In this document: in pieces, positions 42,564 through 50,254 of the stretch
How the letters are laid out: every line of letters starts with the position of its first letter
How positions within the stretch are numbered: the first letter of the stretch is position 1
Source: VXLM01 sp965242665
Lineage (GTDB): Bacteria > Chloroflexota > Dehalococcoidia > Lucifugimonadales > VXLM01
Reading direction: 5' to 3'
Length of the DNA stretch: 64,000 nucleotides
NCBI GenBank assembly: GCA_965242665.1
Contig: OZ251484.1
Coordinates: forward strand, 2,170,001 to 2,234,000
The notes under the pieces: generated by a model
What the model saw: only the letters and a program-made list of their open reading frames with translations
Databases searched by the model: none
Told to the model about the DNA's origin: nothing
Made by a program: the position numbers and the translations under genes

Positions 42564-43062
42564 TCGAAACGCTCCTCCAGGAATCCTTGCAACAAGGCAA
42601 TGTGTATTCTACACCATTCGGGCAGAGCTCGAAAGCCGAATCTGCCGCTCTTGCCTGCCTCATTTGCGCCGAACCTCTTCTCCATCCACTGGAACTCGTA
42701 TGAGAAACTCCTCCTGAACGCGGAGGTCCACGCCGCGCCCGCATTCCCCGCATCCGCCAAGTCCGCCGGCGCAAGCCGAGGCCTTGCCCCGAAGAACGAG
42801 AAATTGACTGCATTTGGTAAGTCTACCATGAATTTCGACGCCCCCGCGTTCATCACCCGCAAACACGAACGCCGTCCTCATCCGCGGAAGGCCCCCGTGC
42901 AGCGGCGTTTCCTGCGCCCTGCGATCCGTACCTGATATTCCTCTGCGAATCCCAGACGACGACATGCCATCCTGCCTCCGACGTGGTATCTTACTATGCA
43001 AGAGCACAGACGATGACTGTGTACGGAATGAAAAAACACTCTACTCACCGGGAGGTCTCGCA
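42564..43062. other. Divergent intergenic region lpdA/xth
   Basis: 499 bp upstream of both the pdh operon (minus) and exonuclease III (plus). Open frames here lack a start with SD and show no domain. No clear promoter pair was found; the CATCTTACTATGCAAGAG stretch near 42990 is the most AT-rich part. Confidence 0.4.
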
Positions 43063-43842
43063 TTGGCAACCCTAAAGATCGTCTCATGGAACGTCAACGG
43101 CATCCGTGCAGCCTACAAGAAGGGCTTCCTCGAATGGTTCCAAAATGCAGCCCCAGACATCCTTTGCATCCAAGAAACCAAGGCGGACGAGCAGCAGTTC
43201 CCGCCCGACCTCCGCAATATCCCAGAATATCGCCAATACTTCTCCTCGGCGGAAAAGAAAGGCTACAGCGGCGTCGCCCTTTACACGAAGAACGAACCCG
43301 TCAGCGTGTCGCTCGGATTTGGCGTCGATCGCTTCGACCGCGAGGGAAGGACGATTCAAGCAGACTTCGGCGACTTCGTCCTATTCGACGTCTACTTCCC
43401 CAACGGGAAGAGCTCCGACGAACGCCTCGCCTACAAATTGGAGTTCTATGACGCCTTCCTCGAACACATCGAGGCGCTCCGCGCGGAAGGACGAAACATC
43501 GTCGTCTGCGGAGACGTGAACACCGCCCACAAGTCCATCGACCTAGCCAGACCCAAGGCGAACGAGAAGATCTCCGGATTCCTTCCTATCGAGCGGGAGT
43601 GGATTGACCGCCTCTTGGAGTGCGGATACGTGGATACCTTCAGAATGTTCAATCAAGATCCGGATCAGTACACATGGTGGAACCAGCGCGCCAACTCGCG
43701 GGCGCGCAATGTCGGATGGCGTATCGACTACTTCTTCGTAAACCAAGAGTTCCGCGAGAACGTCGAAGCCGCCGCCATCCATCAAGAAATCATGGGGTCC
43801 GACCACTGCCCCATCAGCATAGATGTAGATACAGGGCGATGA
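43063..43842 (+). CDS. xth: Exodeoxyribonuclease III (AP endonuclease)
   Basis: 259 residues of the ExoIII/APE1 EEP family. All motifs are present: KIVSWNVNGIRA (Asn), CIQETKADEQQF (metal Glu), GVALYTKNEP, FDVYFPNGK (Tyr), VVCGDVNTAH (Asp-x-Asn), WRIDYFFV and SDHCPISI (Asp-His). TTG 43063 is chosen as the start because GGGAGG lies 7 nt before it and the family begins with K-I-V-S-W-N; the upstream in-frame extension has no homology. Cuts at abasic sites in repair. It precedes a GHL10-like gene by about 50 nt, probably without functional link. Confidence 0.94.
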   Translation: MATLKIVSWNVNGIRAAYKKGFLEWFQNAAPDILCIQETKADEQQFPPDLRNIPEYRQYFSSAEKKGYSGVALYTKNEPVSVSLGFGVDRFDREGRTIQADFGDFVLFDVYFPNGKSSDERLAYKLEFYDAFLEHIEALRAEGRNIVVCGDVNTAHKSIDLARPKANEKISGFLPIEREWIDRLLECGYVDTFRMFNQDPDQYTWWNQRANSRARNVGWRIDYFFVNQEFRENVEAAAIHQEIMGSDHCPISIDVDTGR

Positions 43843-43893
43843 CCCCATTCATACCCGCCCAACTCCATGAACGAAGACACAGGAGGCAAAGAC

Positions 43894-45495
43894 ATGCGAA
43901 AGCCTCGCATGATGTTCTTCCACGACGGACGACACCCCCACATATACCTCTACGAACCCCCCATGCAGAAGGAAGAGTACGCCGCTGCCGTCGATGAACT
44001 GTCGGGCACTACCATCGACGCCCTAATGTTCTGCCTCGGAGAAGGACGCACCTTCCTGCACGATACCAAAGTCGGCGAACTGTGGGGGCACAACGTGGAC
44101 AAGTGGCCCCATATCATCTGGCGGCGGACGCACCAAAACGCCAAGGCCCTGATCGAAGCGGGAAATGACCCACTGCGAATCATCTGCGACCGCGCCCATG
44201 AGAAGGGAATCCTCCTCTATCCAACCCTCCTAGTCCAGGTCGGAAGCGATGAGCGCGGAGCAGAGCGGGCCACATGGGTTAGGTGCTCCGACTTCCGTTT
44301 CGATAACAAGCACCTCGAAATCGGAGCCAGAGGCGGCGTCGATGAAAGCTTCCCAGGGTTGGACGGACTCGACTTCATGCGGGAGGAAGTGCGCCAAGAG
44401 CGATTCGCCATCATCGAAGAGGTCGTCCGCAACTACCCTGTCGACGGATTCGAGCTCCAGATGAACCATACCCCCTACTACTTTCGACCAGACGAGGCCG
44501 AGGACGGACGCGCAGTAATGACCGAGTGGGTCGCCCGCGTCTACGACCTCGTCAAGTCCAGCGGGGCAGACAGAGAGCTCGTGATACGAGTCCCCGCAAA
44601 TCCGGACGATTGCATGGACGTAGGTCTAGACGTGCGTGGATGGATCGACAGGGGCATCGTCGACGTCCTAGTCGGGGACGACTCCGTTGGAGACACCATG
44701 AACCAGATGGCGGACTTCCGCCCCCTCGTCGAAGCCGCCCGAGGTTCCAAGTGCCGCGTCCACGCCGCCGTCAAGCACCGCATAGATTCCGACCGCGTCG
44801 GCGACGCGACCATCGAAATGGTTCGCGGAGCCGCATCCAACTACTGGGCGCAAGGCATCGACGGACTCTACATGGCGCGGGGGTGGTTCTACAACTACCC
44901 ACACGAAGCCCCGTTCTATGAGAAGATCCGAGAAATGCCCCAGCCCGACATCATGGCAGCCAAGGACAAGTACTACCGACTGCCTTCTCACGCCTCCGGA
45001 CCAAAGCCGAATTCCAAATTTGGAATAGACTTCCAGCTGCCGGCCCCGTTGGAATTGAACCACCCAGCCGCCGTCGAGTTCACCATAAGCGACGACTTGC
45101 CGCGCTGGGACGACGTTGGCAGAGTGTACGAGGCGCTTCTCCGCGTCCGTATACAAGGCACGACCGAACTCGACCAATTCGAATTTCGCTTGAACGGAAG
45201 GAAACTGCCCGCAAGCATCCTAAGAATAATCAACCAGATGTTCTGGATGAGCGGACCCCGCGGCGTGGCGCAAGGATATTGGTTCGTCTTCAATCTCGAC
45301 CGCGGCCATTGGCCTGCCAAAGGAACCAACACTCTCGAAATCACCCTCCTCGAACGCGACCCAGACGTGACGCCCCCTGTGCTCGTCATGGACGTCGAAC
45401 TGGAACTGAAGTATCTCATGGGCAAGCACTTCCGACGGGGGTACGAAGACCCCGCCCTCGGCCCCTTCGAAGGCAGAATGGGCGGGCCGTGGTAA
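43894..45495 (+). CDS. GHL10-like TIM-barrel protein, paralog 1
   Basis: 533 residues. The family layout is an opening MMFFHDGRHPHIYLYEPP, then PVDGFELQMNHTPYYF (DG-x-EL strand end, about 180) and DVGLDVRGWIDRGIVD, typical of glycoside-hydrolase-like barrels of the GHL10 kind. A C-terminal beta-rich domain (about 400-533; VEFTISDDLPRWDDVGRVYEALLRVRI) follows. It shares the same opening (PR-MF-HDGRHP) with the minus-strand gene at 48546. ATG 43894 was chosen by GGAGG 7 nt upstream and by the start of that paralog. There is no signal peptide, so substrates would have to be imported; the ABC solute-binding lipoprotein nearby fits. Catalytic residues are not certain. Confidence 0.7.
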   Translation: MRKPRMMFFHDGRHPHIYLYEPPMQKEEYAAAVDELSGTTIDALMFCLGEGRTFLHDTKVGELWGHNVDKWPHIIWRRTHQNAKALIEAGNDPLRIICDRAHEKGILLYPTLLVQVGSDERGAERATWVRCSDFRFDNKHLEIGARGGVDESFPGLDGLDFMREEVRQERFAIIEEVVRNYPVDGFELQMNHTPYYFRPDEAEDGRAVMTEWVARVYDLVKSSGADRELVIRVPANPDDCMDVGLDVRGWIDRGIVDVLVGDDSVGDTMNQMADFRPLVEAARGSKCRVHAAVKHRIDSDRVGDATIEMVRGAASNYWAQGIDGLYMARGWFYNYPHEAPFYEKIREMPQPDIMAAKDKYYRLPSHASGPKPNSKFGIDFQLPAPLELNHPAAVEFTISDDLPRWDDVGRVYEALLRVRIQGTTELDQFEFRLNGRKLPASILRIINQMFWMSGPRGVAQGYWFVFNLDRGHWPAKGTNTLEITLLERDPDVTPPVLVMDVELELKYLMGKHFRRGYEDPALGPFEGRMGGPW

Positions 45496-45641
45496 CCCCG
45501 GCGCGCGGACTCCGCCGCTCACGCTTTCCGCGCAGCCGATGCCCCGCGCCCCGGCTTGCGCATCAGCCGACGCGGAGGCTATACTCGTGTACGCATTCTC
45601 GCGTATCGACCATTGTCCACTAAAATTCGACGGAGGAAACA

Positions 45642-47246
45642 GTGACTACTCCCAACGACGCCCCATCCGTGATCTTCACCGACGACGGCTGGATACTGAG
45701 CGCCGCCAATCCGCCCCTCACCGTAGATGACCTGCGTGCCAACGTAGTCGACAGCCACGCATGGCCGGGCGGCGCGCTCTGGTGGAGCATCGGCGATCAC
45801 GAAGTCTATCACTACGAAACGGAAATCGGAGAGATGCTCGGAGCCGAGTCCGACGGACTGGACGAAGATACCTACTCATTCGTTCACTCCAACACGCCCG
45901 GAGTCATGGACACCATCTCCCAGAACGTCCGCGCGCTCATCAAAGAGTGCGGCGGGCCGCTCACCGCCTTATCTACCCTTTGCAGAGAGGCTGGATTGCA
46001 GTTCTTCCCCCGCGTGCGAATGAACAGTCACTACGAGATAGATCCGCGCAATCCCGCATACGGACGCTTCCGACGAGAACATCCCAACCTACTCATCGGC
46101 CAGCCGTCCGAAGACTTGCCGGAGGGCAGCCTGCATTGGGGACTCAGAACCGGGAAGGACTACGCCTTCCCCGAAGTGCGGGAGTACATGGCATCCATCA
46201 TCTTCGAGACGTTCGAGCGTTTCGACGTCGACGGAGTCGAACTCGACTTCATGCGCCACCCAGGCTTCTTTCGTCCGGACCAGGCATTCCAGAACCGACA
46301 CCTCATGACCGACTTGATCGAGCGCGTCCGACGACGCCTCAACGAGGTCGCCGCAGAGAGGAATAACACCCTCAAACTCGCCGTCCGCGTACCCCCGACC
46401 CTGTACGACTCCGCGAGAACTGGCCTCGACGTCGAGCAATGGATACGCCGCGAGTTGGTGGACATCGTTGCCGTTGGCGGCGGATTCATACCGTTCGAGA
46501 CCCCAGTTCGAGAATTCGTGGAGGCTGCGAAAGGCGCCGATTGTCTCATCTACGGCTGCATCGAAGCCACCCGCCATATAGACGATGCCGCCATTCGAGC
46601 CCTCGCCGCGCGTTGGATCAGCCACGGGGCCGCCGGCGTCTACCTCTACAACTTCTATACCATGTACCCAGAATGGAACCAGCGGATCGCACAAGACCTC
46701 TCCGACCCTCGCCGACTCGACCGCCTCGACAAACGGTACGAACTAGACCGCGCAGGGCCGCTCCACCCAACCAGGGGACACGGCGGCGCATTCCGATATG
46801 CGTCACCCTCGTCGCAACTTCCAGTAACCCTCCGTCCTGCCGTGTCCGGCGGGCCCCGCTTTACCGTCGAGATCACAGACGACCTCGCATCCGCCTCCGC
46901 TGACGGCGCACTCGACCGGTGTTCCATCACGTTGAGGCTAGAAGACATCCACCCCCAAGACGCCGTCGAAGTAATCGTCAACGGAACGCCGCTCGCCCGA
47001 CAATCAGGCAAAGACGCAACACGCGGGTGGACGAGGCTCGGAATAACCCCTCAATTCTGGATGAGCTACCCCGCCTATCCAGAGCAGCAAGCGCGCGAGG
47101 GAATGTGCCTAACGTTCCATGTGGAGGCCCCCCTGCTGCGCCAGGGGCACAATGCCGTCGAGGTTCGTCTAGCACCGCATAGGATGGACGCCGACGTCAA
47201 TGCAGTGCTGACCAACGTCGAGGTCGACGTCATCTACAAGCAGTAG
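45642..47246 (+). CDS. GHL10-like TIM-barrel protein, paralog 2
   Basis: 534 residues, a more distant relative. GTG 45642 is the start, with GGAGG 5 nt upstream. The barrel part shows FFPRVRMNSHYEID, the hallmark FDVDGVELDFMRHPGFFRPD (about 190-210), LKLAVRVPPTLYDS and DVEQWIRRELVDIVAVGG, matching the arrangement of the other two paralogs. A C-terminal beta domain (VTLRPAVSGGPRFTVEITDDL) parallels theirs. The N-terminal 40 residues differ. Convergent with the Gfo/Idh gene only 15 nt away. A glycoside hydrolase or carbohydrate-binding role is inferred, not shown. Confidence 0.7.
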   Translation: MTTPNDAPSVIFTDDGWILSAANPPLTVDDLRANVVDSHAWPGGALWWSIGDHEVYHYETEIGEMLGAESDGLDEDTYSFVHSNTPGVMDTISQNVRALIKECGGPLTALSTLCREAGLQFFPRVRMNSHYEIDPRNPAYGRFRREHPNLLIGQPSEDLPEGSLHWGLRTGKDYAFPEVREYMASIIFETFERFDVDGVELDFMRHPGFFRPDQAFQNRHLMTDLIERVRRRLNEVAAERNNTLKLAVRVPPTLYDSARTGLDVEQWIRRELVDIVAVGGGFIPFETPVREFVEAAKGADCLIYGCIEATRHIDDAAIRALAARWISHGAAGVYLYNFYTMYPEWNQRIAQDLSDPRRLDRLDKRYELDRAGPLHPTRGHGGAFRYASPSSQLPVTLRPAVSGGPRFTVEITDDLASASADGALDRCSITLRLEDIHPQDAVEVIVNGTPLARQSGKDATRGWTRLGITPQFWMSYPAYPEQQAREGMCLTFHVEAPLLRQGHNAVEVRLAPHRMDADVNAVLTNVEVDVIYKQ

Positions 47247-47261
47247 TATCCGGCCGGCAGA

Positions 47262-48368
47262 CTATCTCCACCACTCGTAGTTCAGTCCAAGAGACCGGTC
47301 ATCGAGCGGGAGGGTGATCTGCCGCCCGCCCTGCGCGGACGACAACTTCAAGGCGACCTCCACTTCCAGCGCGATGGCCACCCTGCGTCCAGAGTTCTTT
47401 GGCTCGTCCAACGCGCCCGCGAGGCAGTCCATCACGTCTGCGACGGAGAAGATGGCCCCATAGTGGCCCGTCTGCGGACCAGGCCACGGGACTGCGACTC
47501 GCTTCGTGCCGTCTACCGTCTCCACGTCCTGCCAAAGACTCCACGCTCGATCGTTGCCGTGCGTCATCTCGCCCGTAGACCCGCTGATGCGAAGCATCGG
47601 AGCTCCAGAACGAAAGTGAACGCCCGTCTCGTCATGGCAGACGAGCATCCCCTGCCCCTTGAACTCGTCGCTCCCCGTCGGCAGGCGCGGCTTGTCTCCC
47701 GTGCCGACAACCCACGCTGGCGCGCTCTCCAAGAAGTACGACCAATTCTGATGCTGCGCCCCAGGCAGACCCGACGTCTCCATCGAGATGATGTCTCCGA
47801 TGGCGCCAGACTCGATGAGCTCCTTGGCCTTGGCGAACGACGGATGGGTCGTAGAAATAGCCCCGCACGAAAGGGGAACGCCGGCGGCAGCGCACGCAGC
47901 GACCATCCTATCTGCCTCCGCCAGGGTATGGCACATAGGCTTGTCGGTAACGATCGCCTTCACTCCGCTCTCGACCGCCATGCAGGTAAGCCCGGGCCTG
48001 CTCTTGGTATTCGTGGCGATTGCCGCAATGTCCAAATTCTCATTCGCCAGCATCTCTGCAGCGTCCGTGTAGAGAGCCGTCACCCCGTACCGCTTGCCGA
48101 ACGCATCCAGCCGCTTGCGGTCACGGTCGCATCCCGCAACGAGCTCGACCTCAGGACGGTCTGCAAGCGCCTCCGAGTATGAGGTAGGCAACCCCTTCCT
48201 CTCATGGTGTTCGTAGTAGTGAAACCTCCGGCCTGTGTGGAGGTCGGGCGTCGGCTTGTCGATATCGTCCGCGGTGTCCACCCCCAAGCGGTACGGCACC
48301 CGATCCGCCAAATCGTACAACAAGCCCATCCACCCAAGCCCTATCACGCCTGCCCTGTACGTAGCCAT
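47262..48368 (-). CDS. Gfo/Idh/MocA family oxidoreductase
   Basis: 368 residues of an NAD(P)-dependent sugar or inositol dehydrogenase type. RAGVIGLGWMG at the N-terminus is the dinucleotide motif. ELVAGCDRDRKRLDAFGKRYGVTALYTDAAEMLA and VTDKPMCHT (family: EKP, catalytic Lys) follow, with the C-terminal alpha/beta half (GAIGDIISMETSG, GEMTHGNDRAW). A 45-residue insertion with DTADDIDKPTPDLHTGRRFHYYEHHE near residue 30 is longer than usual for the family. GGGAG lies 9 nt before ATG 48368. Between two GHL10-like genes, so probably part of the sugar island. Confidence 0.88.
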   Translation of the reverse strand: MATYRAGVIGLGWMGLLYDLADRVPYRLGVDTADDIDKPTPDLHTGRRFHYYEHHERKGLPTSYSEALADRPEVELVAGCDRDRKRLDAFGKRYGVTALYTDAAEMLANENLDIAAIATNTKSRPGLTCMAVESGVKAIVTDKPMCHTLAEADRMVAACAAAGVPLSCGAISTTHPSFAKAKELIESGAIGDIISMETSGLPGAQHQNWSYFLESAPAWVVGTGDKPRLPTGSDEFKGQGMLVCHDETGVHFRSGAPMLRISGSTGEMTHGNDRAWSLWQDVETVDGTKRVAVPWPGPQTGHYGAIFSVADVMDCLAGALDEPKNSGRRVAIALEVEVALKLSSAQGGRQITLPLDDRSLGLNYEWWR

Positions 48369-48545
48369 TGTCGTTCGCTCCCTGATTCTTCTCTATACGT
48401 TTTCGGTTGGTCGACGGCGGGAAGTGTTCACCCCCTCCTAATCCCTTCCTTCAAGGGAGAGAAGACGAGAACTGGCCATCTTCATACCCCCGAGGTTATG
48501 CAAAGGTATCTGCGAGCAGGATTCTTGCGGGTGTGAGCATCCCGA
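48369..48545. repeat. Copy of the GAGTCCTTTGCATA-type dispersed repeat
   Basis: About 48424-48505 holds TTCACCCCCTCC, CCCTTCCTTCAAGGGAGAGAAG and GAGGTTATGCAAAGG. It corresponds to the 37333-37425 element in related order. No gene. Confidence 0.55.
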
Positions 48546-50138
48546 TCAGCTCGAAAACTCGTACGGGCCAAGATCCCGGTCGACGAACCCGCGATGGAAA
48601 TTCTTCCCCATCAGATACTTTATCTCCAATTCCACATCCCGAACCTGCGCGTCCATGGTCAATACCGTGTCGCGGCTCTCGAGAGTCACTTCCAGCGTAT
48701 TCTCTCCCTTTCGGGGCCAATGGGCGCAGTCCAGCTTGAAGACGAACCAATACCCAAAGATGCGGTGTCGCGGAGACCGCAGGCGATACATCTGATTGAT
48801 CTTGCGAAGCAGGCTGCCCGGCAGGGTGACGCCGTTCAGATCGAATCTGAGCTGGTCGATCTCTGATACCGAGGCCGCCATGATCCGCAAGATGACCTCG
48901 TGAACCCGGCCCGCCTCCGCCCACCGAGGCAAGTCGTCGGAAATGGTGAAGGTAAAGGCCTCGGGCTTGCCCTCTTCCAACACCCGCGGCAGCTGCACGC
49001 CCGGCTCGTCTACCCGAGAGAGCGCCGCGCGCCGAGGGCTTTCCGTAGGCATGAAATATATCTTGTCCCGGTAGTCCATCACGTCCGGATGCGGCAGCTC
49101 GCGCAGCGTCTCATAGAAATCGGACGTGTACGGCCACCGCTCGTGCCAATGCCCCAGGTAGAGCCCGTCGACGCCCTGCGACCAATAGTTCGTGGCCGCC
49201 GCGCGCTCCATCTCGATCGTGCCGGACGCCAAACGGTCGGTGTCTACCACGCTGTCGATGCCTGCATACACCCGAACCTCCGACCCGGACGACGCCGCGA
49301 CGAGCGGACGAAAGTCCGCCATCGGATTGAGAACATGCGACGATGACGTCTCCGCGCCCACCAAGGCGTCGACGATCCCCTCCTCGATCCACCTCTCTAC
49401 ATCGAGGCCGATGGCGTTCGCCTCTTCGACGGACGCCGGTACCTGCACGACCAGTTCGCGCCCGCGGCCCCCCTCCTTCACCGCGCGGTGGACGCGGCGA
49501 ACCCACTCCGTCATGATGCCCCGCCCCTCGTCCACCTCATTGGGATGAAAATAGTACGGATGGTGGAGGAGATTGAGCTCCAGTCCATCCACCGGATAGT
49601 TTCCCAAGATCTCGTCGATCAAGGCGAATCGTTCGTCGCGTATCTCCTGATGCTTGAAGTCCGCGCACTCGTAGCCCGGCCAGCTCGGATCGAGATCGCC
49701 GGAAGCCCCGATGTCGAGATGCTTGTTCTCGAAACGGAAGAGAGAACCCCTCGTATTGAGGGTCGCCTCGCCGCCCCGCTCGCCGCTCGGCATTTGCACG
49801 AGCAAGACAGGGTATATGAGCATCCCCTTTTCGCGGGCGCGGTTGCAGACCACGCGCAGCGGGTCATGCCCCTCTTCGATCAATGCCTTGGCGTTCTGGT
49901 GCGTCCGCCGCCAAATCGCGTGCGGCCATCGCTCCAAATGATGCCCCCACAACTCCCCCGCCCGCGTATCGTACAAGACCGTCCGCCCGTCTCCGACCCC
50001 AAACATCAGCGCATCCACCGGAGTTCCTGCAAGCTCGTCCACTGCGTGGCGGTACTCTTCCACTTGCATTGGCGGTTCGTACATGTATATCAGGGGATGC
50101 CTGCCGTCGTGATAGAACATGATGCGGGGATTGGACAT
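48546..50138 (-). CDS. GHL10-like TIM-barrel protein, paralog 3
   Basis: 530 residues, clearly the closest relative of the 43894 gene: RIMFYHDGRHPLIYMYEPP, WRRTHQNAKALIEEGHDPLRVVC, NYPVDGLELNLLHHPYYFHP and the C-terminal FTISDDLPRWAEAGRVHEVILRI. GGAGG lies 7 nt before ATG 50138. It is downstream of the ABC solute-binding lipoprotein on the same strand, with a terminator hairpin (50188-50213) between them. The pair 43894/48546 flank the paralog 2-Gfo/Idh block in opposite orientations. Role: probably cytoplasmic glycan processing, by inference. Confidence 0.7.
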   Translation of the reverse strand: MSNPRIMFYHDGRHPLIYMYEPPMQVEEYRHAVDELAGTPVDALMFGVGDGRTVLYDTRAGELWGHHLERWPHAIWRRTHQNAKALIEEGHDPLRVVCNRAREKGMLIYPVLLVQMPSGERGGEATLNTRGSLFRFENKHLDIGASGDLDPSWPGYECADFKHQEIRDERFALIDEILGNYPVDGLELNLLHHPYYFHPNEVDEGRGIMTEWVRRVHRAVKEGGRGRELVVQVPASVEEANAIGLDVERWIEEGIVDALVGAETSSSHVLNPMADFRPLVAASSGSEVRVYAGIDSVVDTDRLASGTIEMERAAATNYWSQGVDGLYLGHWHERWPYTSDFYETLRELPHPDVMDYRDKIYFMPTESPRRAALSRVDEPGVQLPRVLEEGKPEAFTFTISDDLPRWAEAGRVHEVILRIMAASVSEIDQLRFDLNGVTLPGSLLRKINQMYRLRSPRHRIFGYWFVFKLDCAHWPRKGENTLEVTLESRDTVLTMDAQVRDVELEIKYLMGKNFHRGFVDRDLGPYEFSS

Positions 50139-50187
50139 GGGGCGGCCTCCTTGCCGGAGCCTCGTGGGGAGTAGGGGATATGAAAAC

Positions 50188-50213
50188 GGGGCCCCACCCG
50201 CAGATGGGGCCCC
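50188..50213 (-). terminator. Rho-independent-type hairpin after the ABC solute-binding gene
   Basis: GGGGCCCCA (50188-50196) pairs perfectly with TGGGGCCCC (50205-50213) over an 8-nt loop; on the minus strand it is followed by GTTTTC. Confidence 0.7.
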
Positions 50214-50254
50214 TGCTATCGGACTACCCGATGCAGTCCGAGCGGTTCAGTCTT

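Noticed and set aside
42545..42862. Minus-strand frame of 105 codons overlapping the lpdA start
   Set aside because: No SD, no homology pattern, lies in the divergent spacer.
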